Shown: positions 53,888-63,713, counted from the stretch's first letter. The stretch: 64,000 nt of DNA from Tomocerus qinae (GCA_020055645.1 CM034547.1:20809013-20873012); one strand, 5' to 3'. A program made the numbers and translations. The notes: generated by a model not told the origin, from the letters alone.

Positions 53888-54718
53888 AATGGCTTTTAAA
53901 TTTTAGTGTTAGATTATTTTTTGTGAGTATAATTTTATTTGCATGCTGATGCGTGTAAATTCCTTATACGACAAAGTTTACAAAGTATAATTTATAGTTT
54001 ATAATTTAATGAGTATAATTCTTTCATTAACTCTTTCATCTGCATACTTTGTTGTATAATGCAGTTTAATTGTTTAATACAATAACTTATACATATATAC
54101 TTTGCAGAATTCTTTAATACTCATTAATTATTGCAAGCACATATACAGGACAGAACTGAGTTTCGGGAAGGGCTAATATTTCATTTTTCTTGGATATCAA
54201 GGGGGGGGGGGCTTCAGCGTAAACGTTCTTGAATTAGTTTTGAAGTGGAATTATGAATTCCTCAATGATCTTGGTCACATCAGCATCACATATTATATGT
54301 ATAGCTTGTCTTATTTTAATAACAAATCTTTTACTTACAAAAGAGTCAACACTTAGGCTAATAGGTAGTAACTGTGCCATGTTAGTAGATTGTAATTGTT
54401 TGTATATGAGGTATGTATATGTCATGTCATGATTTGAGAAAACTTATCTTAGTTTATTTTTAAATGAAATATAAAGGTATTTGTGCAACCACTGCCTTAC
54501 TTCAACCCTAATTTTTTGTCTACATTAGTTTTGACTTTGACTGATTACTGGTTATAAACAAATAAATTAATTACACCATCCTCTATCTACCTAGGGTAGA
54601 TTTTTACAAATATGCGTGTGGCCTTGGCCTTAAAATGGTGAGGCAAGTGTCAAATGTGATATGACTGATATGATAATGACCAAAACGAAGAGAAGACAAC
54701 TTAGAATTTAATGTTTTA
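53888..54718. other. Dicer 3' flank with a hAT MITE remnant
   Basis: Untranslated and intergenic AT-rich sequence. The only feature seen is the decayed element at 54146-54216. No coding potential was recognised. Confidence 0.4.
54146..54216. mobile_element. Decayed hAT MITE fragment
   Basis: CAGGACAGAACTGAGTTTCG at 54146 parallels the left end of the element at 2930 (CAGGACCGCACCCAG...TTTCGGG). A G run at 54202-54211 follows, as in that family. The right terminus is no longer recognisable. Confidence 0.5.
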
Positions 54719-54764
54719 AATAATGTACCCCAACGCATACCTCCATGTACTAAGCACATGAAAG

Positions 54765-55197
54765 CAGTGCCGTATTTAGAAGTCGATTTCGGAGGGGGCA
54801 ATTATATCATAGGACAATATATATTAGGCATATTATGGTACCGCTGCCACAGTTCTCTCTTTGTATTCGAAAGACAATTGATCATATGTTGCATTACAAT
54901 GGACCTCCCACGTTGATTTGCTCGACTCGAAGTTTGCGCTGAAGTTAAGCCTTTGTATTGCAACATATGACCCATTGTCTTTCGAATACAAAGAGAGAAC
55001 TGTGGCAGCGGAACGATTAATAACCGCGCGAAGCGCGAATAATTTTGGCTTATTTGGTCTAAAATGAGTCAAAAATAGCCTAAAAATCGCGCGAAGCGCG
55101 AAATTTTTTGGTATTTTAAGAAAAATTTTTCCTTTTTCTTGGATTTCGGGGAGGGGGCATTTGCCCCCAATGCCCCCCCCCCCTCATTACGGTCTTG
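54765..55197. mobile_element. hAT MITE with 8 bp target duplication CATGAAAG
   Basis: The flanking repeats CATGAAAG at 54757-54764 and 55198-55205 are identical. The termini are CAGTGCCGTATTTAG and, inverted, CAAGACCGTAATGAG. The body is homologous to 226-473: the AGAAGTCGATTTCGGAGGGG start, GCGCGAAGCGCG motifs, AAATGAGTCAAAAATAGCC and the C-rich right end are shared. It is longer only because a foldback is inserted at about 54836-55020. Confidence 0.85.
54841..55011. repeat. Foldback element inserted in the hAT MITE
   Basis: Arms of about 62 bases (54841-54903 and 54950-55011) begin CCGCTGCCACAGTTCTCTCT and are reverse complements with few mismatches; the loop is about 46 bases. The sequence is absent from the homologous MITE copy at 226-473, which shows it is an insertion. 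Its target duplication is not clear. Confidence 0.8.
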
Positions 55198-55481
55198 CAT
55201 GAAAGTATGCGTTGGGGTACGTTATTGAAAACATTAATAATTAGACAATTATTTAGTTAAGAATAGTCTTATACTCATCTAGTTAAGACTTACGTCACGT
55301 CATGTCACTCACGTACGATCACGTATTATGATATGGTGCTAAAATCAGAAGGCTACAAAAACAAATGAGTTGGTTAACCGGTTTTTTTGATTTAGATTGA
55401 GGTATAATGTAATGTAGTTACATTACTTTACATTTACTTGCACACAATTTACAATACAAGAAAGTGGATCTTCCTCCTTGG

Positions 55482-55637
55482 ATTATGTAAGAGTCTCGCC
55501 CTCTACCTCATAATAATCTAATAAAGTAGTCTCTCCTGTAGAGGTCGTTCGTCCACTATATTTTAAAGCCCAAAAGCTAAAAAATCTTCCCAATTTCGAC
55601 TATGAGCCCGCTCTACCACTCTTTGTTTCTCATTCTT
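55482..55637 (+). repeat. Left inverted terminal repeat of the DIRS element
   Basis: It begins ATTATGTAAGAGTCTCGCC and runs to CTCATTCTT. It is the complement of 60071-60227 apart from the patch CTCTAC/TGAAAA near the outer end and very few other differences. It probably also contains the element's promoter and leader. Confidence 0.88.
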
Positions 55638-55826
55638 CTTTTAGTGGTCGTTCGATTCGCATCGAAATAAACCAAGCTGCGAGTATTATAAAAAATTTTG
55701 ATAAAGTGAAATCGTTGGTAAAATACGGTAGTGGTAATAAATATATTAATCACATTGTATCACATTGAATCAATATTAAAGTTATAATATTATACTATTA
55801 TATCGATATTTGAAGTTTCTAGCAAG

Positions 55827-56936
55827 ATGACTAGGTCCAGCTCATCCAGTTCTTCGGAAGACCGCAAAAGGAAAAGAAAAAAGAAAAAGCGGTCATCACG
55901 GCTGGACAAAATCGAAAACTCGTTACAAAAATTATCAAAACGTATGGAAGAACATCTGAATAAAGATTCTTCCAGGGGTCATCGATCATCTCACGTAGAT
56001 AGATCACGTTCTCCTCTCGGCCGCTCAAGAAATCAACGGTCCAGTAGCAGTGAGAGTAACTCCAGTCATAAAAGTGATTCAAATAGCACCAGAAGATCAG
56101 AGCGTAAGGTCAGTAGCCCAATTGGAGCTAACGAAGGCATAGTTATAGCCGAAACATCTGACAAAAATAACGAGCAGGTCTTAATTATAGACCCGTCTGA
56201 CGACGAAGCCGAAAATTTATTGGGAGCCAACCCTTTGGCTGAGGAGAAAAAAGGTAAGGCCTTACATGAAAAAATTTCGGTTCGTTGGAATGCGATTGCT
56301 CAAAACGGGATTTCTAAGGAAGAAAGAGAAAAGATTGCAAAGGACAATCCTTTACCGGTAAATGGGCAATACAATGAGCCCCTTCTAAACCCAGAATTAA
56401 ATCAAGCAATTCCTTCTTACGCTCGGGACAGAGATACTAATCTACGTAAGGTTCAATCAAACCTGACTATCTCTATAACAGGTATCGGAAATATTTTAAC
56501 TTCATTGTTAAATAACAAAGAGATTGACCGTTCAAAATTAATTGAACAACTCAGCATTTCCGGAAGAAATCTGGTAAGTGCACAGCATTTCGTGTCGAAA
56601 ATTAGACGCAAATCAGTTCAATCAAACATTAAGGACCCAGTGATGAAAGACGTACTCTCTGAAGTACCCTTATACCCTTTACTCTTTGGATCGGACCTTA
56701 GCGAGAAAATAAAATCTGCTCGCAGTATCGCTAAAGTGGGAAAAGACTTAATCCAACCCACCGAGAGCCGAAAGACTTCCGTCACAACTACAAAATCAAA
56801 CGACAAATATTATAGAAGTTCTACAAAATCCACAAGTGGGTCTCAGCCTTCCCGATCTTTAAACTACAAACGCCCGTTCCAAGCACCCAGCAAAAAGACG
56901 GGGGAACGGAGCGGGCAGAGAAAGTATCACCGTTGA
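55827..56936 (+). CDS. DIRS Gag-like protein
   Basis: A 369-residue frame starting with ATG about 190 bases after the left terminal repeat. The N-terminus is a Ser-run followed by a Lys/Arg block (KRKRKKKKRSSRLDKIENSL) and a predicted short coiled coil, then an SR-dipeptide-rich region to about residue 95. The middle (about 120-300) is a more globular part with NPLAEEKKGKALHEKISVRW, and the C-terminus is again basic and Ser/Arg-rich. No zinc knuckle is seen, as is usual for DIRS Gags. It should bind nucleic acid and package the element RNA. Its stop at 56934-56936 lies inside the next frame. Confidence 0.8.
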   Translation: MTRSSSSSSSEDRKRKRKKKKRSSRLDKIENSLQKLSKRMEEHLNKDSSRGHRSSHVDRSRSPLGRSRNQRSSSSESNSSHKSDSNSTRRSERKVSSPIGANEGIVIAETSDKNNEQVLIIDPSDDEAENLLGANPLAEEKKGKALHEKISVRWNAIAQNGISKEEREKIAKDNPLPVNGQYNEPLLNPELNQAIPSYARDRDTNLRKVQSNLTISITGIGNILTSLLNNKEIDRSKLIEQLSISGRNLVSAQHFVSKIRRKSVQSNIKDPVMKDVLSEVPLYPLLFGSDLSEKIKSARSIAKVGKDLIQPTESRKTSVTTTKSNDKYYRSSTKSTSGSQPSRSLNYKRPFQAPSKKTGERSGQRKYHR

Positions 56937-58405
56937 CAGCTGAGGTAAGTATTCATGCAGGAAGGCTAAAACATTTCTCAAACAAATGGAAAGAAATTGG
57001 TGCTGATCAAGTAGTAATGAGTATTATCAAGGGATATTCTATTCCTTTCAGTGCAAAACCAGTTCAGTCGAACTTACCCATTTCTCCTACACTTAGTCCC
57101 AGCGAGGAGAAAAATATGCAGAATTCAATTAATGAATTACTAGCTAAAGGGGCAATTAAACCATGCCATCCTGAACACGACCAGTTTCTATCAAATATAT
57201 TTCTTGTCCCGAAACCTGACGGGTCTCATAGGTTCATATTTAATTTAAAAGAACTTAACACATTCGTAATCAAAGAGAAGTTTAAAATGGAAAATCATAA
57301 AACGGTTTTGCAAATAATGCAACCAGAATGGTATTTAAACAAAATTGATTTGAAGGACGCATATTATCTCATACCGATTAGATCTAAGGACAGGAAATAT
57401 CTAAGATTTATTTGGAAAAGCCAGCTATATGAATTTACATGTTTGCCATTTGGTTTGTGTTCAGCACCAAGGGTGTTCACTAAAATGATGAAGCCAGTCG
57501 TGGCTCTTATAAGAAAGATGGGAATTCTTATTGTAATATACCTAGACGATCTCTTATCGTTATCAGAAAGCAAAATGAAGGCCAGAGAAACAATGAACTA
57601 TATTCTAGAATTGTTTTCACGCTTAGGTTTAGTAGTGAATTATGAAAAATCTGAAATTGAACCAAGTAAATCAATACAATTTCTAGGATTCATATTCAAA
57701 ACAAATGATATGACTATAACATTACCTGAGAAGAAAAGGGAACAAATTTATAAAATGTGTGGTTCACTCTTACGAAGGAAAAAATGCACGGCATTAGAAT
57801 TATCAGAGTTCATCGGTAGTTTGATAGCATCTACCCCAGCCGTACCATATGGAATGTTATATACCAAAAAGTTAGAAAGGAAGAAATTTTTAGCATTGTT
57901 ACCTGATAGAAATAACTATTCAGTCGAAATTGCATTGGATGAAGCTGTTGTTTTAGATATTAAATGGTGGGTAAACAATGTCAGAACAGCTGTTGGCCCT
58001 ATTCGATCTGATTCATATCAGATAGAGATCTATTCCGACGCATCAACCACTGGATGGGGTGCGGCGTGTAACAATAAGTCTATAGGAAATTTATGGTCTG
58101 AAAAAGAAAGAAAATTTCACATAAACTATTTGGAACTACTAGCAGCATATTATGCTCTTACGAGCTTTGCGAAGGGAATAAGAAATGCACAAATATTATT
58201 GTACATAGACAATACAACTGCTATAAGTTACATAAACCGTATGGGTGGTGTTAGATATTCCCATTTACATGACATAACCTGTAAAATTTGGAACTTTTGT
58301 GAATGTAACAATATTTGGATTTTTGCTACGTATATACCATCATCCAAAAACATTCTAGCAGATATGGAATCTAGAAAACTGTTACTGAAACTGAATGGTC
58401 TTTGA
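56933..58405 (+). CDS. DIRS reverse transcriptase and RNase H
   Basis: A 490-codon frame, in -1 phase to Gag. The frame is open from about 56816, so it overlaps Gag by about 120 bases, and it has no ATG until residue 29. A -1 ribosomal shift or an unusual start is therefore implied; the A-rich CAAAAAG at 56891-56897 is a candidate site. RT features: NIFLVPKPDGSHRFIFNLKE (89-108), KIDLKDAYY (D139), LPFGLCSAPRVF, and the polymerase box YLDDLL (203-208). RNase H features: YSDAS (D369), YLELLAA (E401), YIDNTTA (D426) and ILADMESR (D477). All catalytic acids are present. The frame drifts into an unrelated tail after ADMESR and stops at 58405. Confidence 0.88.
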   Translation: MTAEVSIHAGRLKHFSNKWKEIGADQVVMSIIKGYSIPFSAKPVQSNLPISPTLSPSEEKNMQNSINELLAKGAIKPCHPEHDQFLSNIFLVPKPDGSHRFIFNLKELNTFVIKEKFKMENHKTVLQIMQPEWYLNKIDLKDAYYLIPIRSKDRKYLRFIWKSQLYEFTCLPFGLCSAPRVFTKMMKPVVALIRKMGILIVIYLDDLLSLSESKMKARETMNYILELFSRLGLVVNYEKSEIEPSKSIQFLGFIFKTNDMTITLPEKKREQIYKMCGSLLRRKKCTALELSEFIGSLIASTPAVPYGMLYTKKLERKKFLALLPDRNNYSVEIALDEAVVLDIKWWVNNVRTAVGPIRSDSYQIEIYSDASTTGWGAACNNKSIGNLWSEKERKFHINYLELLAAYYALTSFAKGIRNAQILLYIDNTTAISYINRMGGVRYSHLHDITCKIWNFCECNNIWIFATYIPSSKNILADMESRKLLLKLNGL

Positions 58406-58818
58406 GTACCAAAGGTTTTACAAAAATAGCAAAGATATTGGGAAATCCTTCTGTGGATTTATTTGCTTCCATAAGTAATGCTAAGTGTAAAAAATACATG
58501 TCGTGGAAACCAGACCCTTTAGCATACAAAGTAAATGCTTTTACCCAGTACTGGGGCGATTTAAATTTCTATGCGTTTCCACCTTTTAATATGGTGTTAC
58601 GAGTTCTTAAGAAAATTCAAACCGATAGAGCAATGGGGATCGTAGTAGCCCCATACTGGGAAAATCAGTCGTGGTTTCCTTTGTATTTCAAGTTACTGGT
58701 TGGAGACATCGTATTCATTAAACCTAATAAAAATAATCTAACTTTTGGCAATAGGTCGCACCCGTTAGCCAATACAATTACACTGATGGCAGGAGTCTTG
58801 TCAAGCAAGCATTTTTAA
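58402..58818 (+). CDS. DIRS methyltransferase-like domain
   Basis: A 138-codon frame, again -1 to the preceding one, open from 58375 in a 30 base overlap. It contains VDLFAS (18-23), SWKPDPLA, AFPPF (58-62) and PYWENQSWFP, the pattern of the DAM-like adenine-methyltransferase-related domain that follows RNase H in DIRS and related elements. In other DIRS elements this domain is normally part of the RT/RNase H protein. The reading TEWSLSTKGF just before the first listed start codon continues the expected protein, so the break at 58373-58405 is either a one-base loss or a frameshift site. Whether the domain methylates DNA is unknown; it may simply be structural. Confidence 0.75.
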   Translation: MSTKGFTKIAKILGNPSVDLFASISNAKCKKYMSWKPDPLAYKVNAFTQYWGDLNFYAFPPFNMVLRVLKKIQTDRAMGIVVAPYWENQSWFPLYFKLLVGDIVFIKPNKNNLTFGNRSHPLANTITLMAGVLSSKHF

Positions 58819-58826
58819 ACCGTGGA

Positions 58827-59765
58827 GTGGGCGAAGATGCTACAGATATAATCTTAAACTCACTCTCAATTTCCTCGTGGAAACAATACAACTCAACATT
58901 TAATAAGTGGATGAATTTTTGCCAAGAAGAAATTATAAATCCATTCAACGCTTCCGTACCGGAAGTAACAAAGTTTTTAGCCCTGTTGACAACCAACAAT
59001 ACTGGTTACAACAATCTTAACACCGCAAGATCAGCCTTATCTCTTTTATTATTGGATATTGACGGTTATGCAGTAGGGAAGCATCCGGTAATTACTCGAC
59101 TAATGAAAGGTATTGCAAACCGGAGACCTCCAAAACCAAAATATGATTATACTTGGGACCCAACTATAGTCATTACTTTTCTCCGTAAATGGTGGCCTTT
59201 GCAAACGCTATCGTTGATTCAACTCTCAGAAAAATTAGTTACTACCCTAGCACTGATCACCGCTCACAGGATACAGACTATATCGTGCATTAAGTTAGAC
59301 CATATTTCTTATCACGATGATAGATTAGAAATATTTATTTCAGATAAAATTAAAACTAGTGCTCCTGGCAAATCACAGCCTTTGCTAATTTTACCTAAAT
59401 TTAAAGATCAACCCGAATTATGTGTTGCCAATTTATTGCTGGAATACGTTTCTCGCACATCTTCAATCAGAAATAGTGAGCAATACTTATTTTTGGGAGT
59501 AACCAAACCTCACAAGAAAGTGGGATCTCAGACATTAAGTCGTTGGGTGAAATCAGTTTTATCAAAAGCAGGGATAAGTAGTGAATTTGGCAGCCATAGT
59601 TGTCGACATGCAGCTACATCATTAGCATATAAAAAAGGTATTTCTATCGAAGAAATTCGGAAGAAAGCCGGATGGTCACAAAATTCTTCCGTTTTTGTAA
59701 ATTTTTATAATTTACCTATTGTCAATCCTTGTACTTTCGCTAATTCAATATTTAACATAGTATAA
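58827..59765 (+). CDS. DIRS tyrosine recombinase (YR)
   Basis: A 312-codon frame counted from a GTG; the frame is open from 58755 and overlaps the previous one. The sequence upstream of the GTG (KQAFLNRG) resembles YR N-terminal sequence, so translation may begin earlier without an ATG. An N-terminal SAM-like core-binding domain (about 10-125) is followed by the catalytic domain: AHRIQT (R148), a candidate beta-hairpin Lys (K173/K175), HSCRH (H257, R260), AGW (W283) and VNFYNLP with nucleophile Y294. All five key positions of an active tyrosine recombinase are present. It would integrate the circular cDNA at an ATT core. Confidence 0.87.
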   Translation: MGEDATDIILNSLSISSWKQYNSTFNKWMNFCQEEIINPFNASVPEVTKFLALLTTNNTGYNNLNTARSALSLLLLDIDGYAVGKHPVITRLMKGIANRRPPKPKYDYTWDPTIVITFLRKWWPLQTLSLIQLSEKLVTTLALITAHRIQTISCIKLDHISYHDDRLEIFISDKIKTSAPGKSQPLLILPKFKDQPELCVANLLLEYVSRTSSIRNSEQYLFLGVTKPHKKVGSQTLSRWVKSVLSKAGISSEFGSHSCRHAATSLAYKKGISIEEIRKKAGWSQNSSVFVNFYNLPIVNPCTFANSIFNIV

Positions 59766-59887
59766 CACAAACAAGGAAATCTAATTGCATAATTAATTCA
59801 TGTAACATACCTATATAATATAATAAACTATGTATCTCACATTTCACTCGCAGCAACTGTTACAGTTTTTCGTTTAGCTTTAAACAT

Positions 59888-60007
59888 CTACTTTATTAGA
59901 TTATTATGAGGTAGAGGGCGAGACTCTTACATAATTATATGATTAAACGAACGAACGTGACGTTCGATCTGAATTATGTAAGAGTCTCGCCTGAAAACCT
60001 CATAATA
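59888..60007 (+). repeat. DIRS internal complementary region (ICR)
   Basis: The first 48 bases (59888-59935) are the exact complement of the left end 55482-55529. The last 75 bases (59933-60007) are the complement of the right end 60193-60267. The two halves overlap by AAT, the complement of ATT. This is the arrangement expected if the ICR templates completion and joining of both ends into a circle during replication. Confidence 0.9.
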
Positions 60008-60070
60008 CCCTCCCTAAATGAAAAGAATATTTTCATTACCCGCCCAAAATATGGACGAAAAACTCTTTAA

Positions 60071-60267
60071 AAGAATGAGAAACAAAGAGTGGTAGAGCGG
60101 GCTCATAGTCGAAATTGGGAAGATTTTTTAGCTTTTGGGCTTTAAAATATAGTGGACGAACGACCTCTACAGGAGAGACTACTTTATTAGATTATTATGA
60201 GGTTTTCAGGCGAGACTCTTACATAATTCAGATCGAACGTCACGTTCGTTCGTTTAATCATATAATT
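60071..60267 (+). repeat. Right inverted terminal repeat plus 40 bp right extension
   Basis: 60071-60227 is the complement of the left repeat. 60228-60267 is an additional right-end segment containing the palindromic GAACGTCACGTTC, and it is mirrored in the ICR. It ends in ATT at 60265-60267, where similarity to the ICR stops. Confidence 0.85.
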
Positions 60268-61087
60268 TTATTGGTACCTTCATTTTAGCTTGGCTTAGAA
60301 ACTAAAAAAATTGTGATACCTCCTTTCAGTCCTTTCACTTTTCCGTTAAATTGAATGTCACCTACCATCTAGTTTAACTGCGGAAGGAAAAGGAACTCTG
60401 CTCTGATTTTTCATTAATCTTCTAAAGTTGTAAATGTATGTAATCGTACAATCGTATATAGTCGTTCGTTCGTAAGTCGTAAAGAAATTAGAAATCAATT
60501 CATCTTTGGCACAAAGGAAATTTCAGTTTTCCAAAATAGAAATCTCCTTTTTTGGCAGGATATTGATTGTCAAGTATAAATTGAAAATAAAATTGTAAAT
60601 GATGAAATAATTTTCATTTTTTTGTCATTCGTAGTGGGTACAGCTGATTTCATTTCGTCCAGCAAACAGCTCTCAGTCTCAGTTTCTCGTCTCAGAGATT
60701 TCTAATTTACTGACTCTGATTTTGATAACTGTCCACGCTGACGACTGATTTTAAATGGTATACAATTCTCATGTCAATGGTATATTAGTTATTAACTTAA
60801 CAAAGTTTTATTATCACTTGTCATTTTTAATTTAACTTATGATCTTAATAATTTATTATAATATAACTATAATATAGTGATTATAGTGATTCATATACTT
60901 TGAAAGTGTGACATTTCAAAATTTTGAAGTATATGGCCATGGCCTAGCTATTACTAAGAATCGATTTCGATGAATGAAATAAGCTGATTTTTTCAGTAGT
61001 TTTCATTTTTAGCATATATTTTTTACCTTCGCTATTAAAATTATGCAGATTTAGATGCCATATGGAGGTAGCTGCAGATAATATGCT
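60268..61087. other. Intergenic, presumed promoter side of the LYSMD gene
   Basis: AT-rich sequence between the DIRS element and the first LYSMD exon. No frame or repeat was recognised; it should contain the promoter and leader of the downstream gene. Confidence 0.4.
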
Positions 61088-62051
61088 ATGGCCACAAAGC
61101 GGGGAGACAAATCAAGATTTGAACTAGTGGGACATCAACGGAAAGAAGATGAATTTATTGAACGGGTTGTTCTTCCAACTGATACGCTTCAAGGAATCGC
61201 TTTACTCTACAACACTTCGGTAATTTTAACTGGGATTTTAGGACTGTACTGGGCCTAAAAATTTAAAAAAAATGTGTGTACATTTTGTGAATCAGTCCTT
61301 TTGTGTCATATGAGTTACTTACATTTTCAATATTTTGTAGACCCAAGTAAAGATTACTTATATGTGACTTAATTTATATCCTATGTATCACCTAGTTATA
61401 ATGATGTATTTGGAATTTGCAGGTAGCAGAACTTAAGAGGTTAAATCATTTGCATGTGGAAGGGGATTTGCATGCTCGTCGGGTAATTAAAGTTCCTTCG
61501 AGAGGAATTTTAATTAATTTGGAAGATGAGGTGACGTCGCTTTTACCAAATGTGGCTAACGAAGTATTACTCTCACAATCAGACGACGAAACCAATAGTC
61601 AATCTTACCTGAGTAATGTCGATTCTGTTCTAAAAGAAATTAAGGAAAAGGCAGAAATAGCAGCGGCAAATTCGCCAATATTTAACGGATCTGAGAATTC
61701 TCAAACATTTACCGGTAATTGAAATTGAAGTTTTAACTGGTACTTGTACTGTAGCCCTTTGGATGTCAAATAATTATTAAAAGTAACAAAAGCAGAGAGG
61801 AATGAAATGGACCACAATATTATTATGCTAAAACATTCTGCTATTTGACATTCTTTGATAATTCTTTGATTTGTGTTTTTTGTTACCGTTTAGCTGCTAG
61901 CAGTCAAAACGGTGAACTGAAGTGGTGGAAAGTGTTTCTTCCCTGTGTGGGTATTCTTATCGGATTTCCAGTTTTGTACTTTATATATTTGCAACATATG
62001 CATCATATAGGAGAAAATAATGTCAATGTCATTTCATCCGCGCAAACATGA
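61088..62051 (+). CDS. LysM and putative peptidoglycan-binding domain protein, LYSMD3/4-like
   Basis: Three exons join in phase: 61088-61219, 61423-61714 and 61894-62051, with donors TCG|GTAATT and CCG|GTAATT and acceptors TTGCAG and GTTTAG. The product is 193 residues. One LysM domain (about 27-71) begins ERVVLPTDTLQGIALLYNTS, crosses intron 1 at the usual point, and ends HARRVIKVPSRG; LysM folds bind N-acetylglucosamine polymers. An acidic Ser-rich linker precedes WKVFLPCVGILIGFPVLYFI (about 154-173), a single C-terminal membrane helix, which separates LYSMD3/4 from the soluble LYSMD1/2. Vertebrate LYSMD3/4 are longer (around 300 residues). It is probably a type II membrane protein. ATTAAA at 62134-62139 may be the polyadenylation signal. 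Confidence 0.88.
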
Positions 62052-63140
62052 CACTGATGTCTGTCGATATGACGCATTTTATTCACAGATAACGATAAAC
62101 AGCTACCTATATATAAGTACAATATAATGTTCTATTAAAAACGTGTTGCGTGTTGCATAAATTGCTTTGAAAAATCATATTAGATAAGACGATTTAAACA
62201 CCATTATTAAAATGGTAACGATGTCTTTCAAATTTGAGCACTATACTGTAACTGTATAACAATTACTGTTACGTTTTATTGAATTCGATCATACAACAAA
62301 GCCAAGTTAAACAGTAAGAATGTTTTCAATTAAGTTTTACGTAAACATAAAAAATGCCTTCTATATAACTAATAATATAGGGTACAAGTGGGGTGAGTTG
62401 TGTCAGTCGTTTATATTCTTTTTCAAATTGATCTTAAGATTTAAAATTCAAATTCAACCTACGACTTACTATTGTAAATGTGGTGCCGCCACATAATACG
62501 TATAATGTTTATAGCTCTGAGATTTGCTACGTGTTTAGTGTGACAAATGTGATGTAAATTGTATAGTAAATTGTTTTTGTGCGTAAAAGAATTGGATCAA
62601 TTAATAGAACAATATCGTAATCGTATTATTCAGTAGGCAAAAACTATGATATCAAACTGTTCTATGAATGACAGCAATAAATCCCATTATTATTATCGTA
62701 CATTTGTGAGGTGCAGTGCAGCCTTGCAGAGCAAAATTTTACTGGTTCTCCCTAATGTATAAATAACTAACCGTACCTATTCTGCAGTGTTTGCAATTGT
62801 GTAATCTATGATATCGATTTTTATAATATTGACCAAAGAAATGTATTTATATGTGTAAACACGTCAAATATGGAATAATATTTTCATTTCCAGGAAAACA
62901 CGGATGTATTCAAGTTAAAGGCTTTAATTTTTCTTATTACTATACATTACTGTTCGGCACATCCAGCATGACGAAGAAAGTTGCTCATTTGCACTTGCAC
63001 TACTATATATTTACCAGGTATCGTTTAATATTTTCACTAGTGCTTTTTTATTCAGAAAGGAAAATTCCATAGTCAACTTTTATTCCTAAGTATGTTGGGA
63101 AGTCATAGTATTATAGTACGGTACCTATCGGGCTAGTATC
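62052..63140. other. 3' flank of LYSMD gene, non-coding
   Basis: AT-rich intergenic sequence with short frames only. No gene or clear repeat was recognised. Confidence 0.4.
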
Positions 63141-63286
63141 CAGAAAGGTCAAGGGAGCGCAACCAAAAATAATGACAAAAATTGGACATAATTTCGCGCG
63201 AGAATGCAATTTCCCTTTTTTGGGAAAACGCTTATTTTTTTCTCACATTTATGGCAGCATTGCGGTTGTGCCCCCGCCTCCTACTG
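63141..63286. mobile_element. Small hAT-like MITE
   Basis: It begins CAGAAAGGTCAAGGGAGCGC and ends with the complement of CAGTAGGAGGCGGGGGCACA; both termini continue into CAACC. The left end is shared with the fragment at 42145-42186 (GCGCAACCAAAAATAATGAC). No 8 bp target duplication is visible (CTAGTATC versus AATACACG), so the limits or the family assignment could be off. Confidence 0.5.
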
Positions 63287-63713
63287 AATACACGTGCTTT
63301 CAACTCGTCACCTAATACCTATACTATTTATTATTTTTACATTTAGTAAAATAAATAGGGCAGAGGCCTTAGTTGGCGATATTCCAAGATTAACTTCATA
63401 AAATGTACGATGTACGAATGCTACCACTGCACTACCTCCATCCACTTCCATAATCCAAGATTACTTTTTTTCTTGGTCTTTAAACATTCTTTATCAGCTA
63501 CGGCTACGGCAAAATAAAATTAGGTAGGAAGTTAGGAACTATAGTAGGTTTGGTTGGATTGATAGTATGACATTAACTGTCACGTGTTAATAACTGATGA
63601 AAACATATTTTGTATGAAATTGTGAATGGTGTTTTTTGGTTTGGTTTTTTAAAATCAGAAACAAGATTTGACATTCCGTACAAGTACACTCATTCCTTAT
63701 TACCGTGTGCCAT
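63287..63713. other. Non-coding, no feature recognised
   Basis: AT-rich sequence without a gene, RNA or repeat that I could identify. Confidence 0.4.

Larger units (their letters stand above)
54719..55227. repeat. Outer palindromic element interrupted by a hAT MITE
   Basis: GTACCCCAACGCATAC at 54725-54740 and its exact complement GTATGCGTTGGGGTAC at 55205-55220 flank the hAT MITE. The match extends imperfectly on both sides (AATAA..GTACC outward, ..CATG inward). Removing the inserted MITE and one target copy leaves a short hairpin of about 70-80 bases, probably the host site or an older small palindromic repeat. Confidence 0.6.
55482..60267 (+). mobile_element. DIRS-type tyrosine-recombinase retrotransposon, near full length
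   Basis: A 4786 bp element with Gag, RT/RNase H, methyltransferase-like and tyrosine recombinase frames in that order. Inverted terminal repeats (55482-55637 and 60071-60227) and an internal complementary region (59888-60007) define the DIRS superfamily, whose members integrate by a recombinase acting on a circular intermediate, without target duplication. Both ends carry the trinucleotide ATT (55482-55484; 60265-60267), matching the junction in the internal region. The left and right repeats differ by a six-base patch (CTCTAC versus TGAAAA) and are otherwise nearly identical, so the insertion is fairly young. At least one frame junction looks disrupted or frameshift-dependent. Confidence 0.92.

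Noticed and set aside
54833..55072. 79-codon minus-strand frame
   Set aside because: It lies across the nested foldback and MITE and is explained by the inverted repeat.
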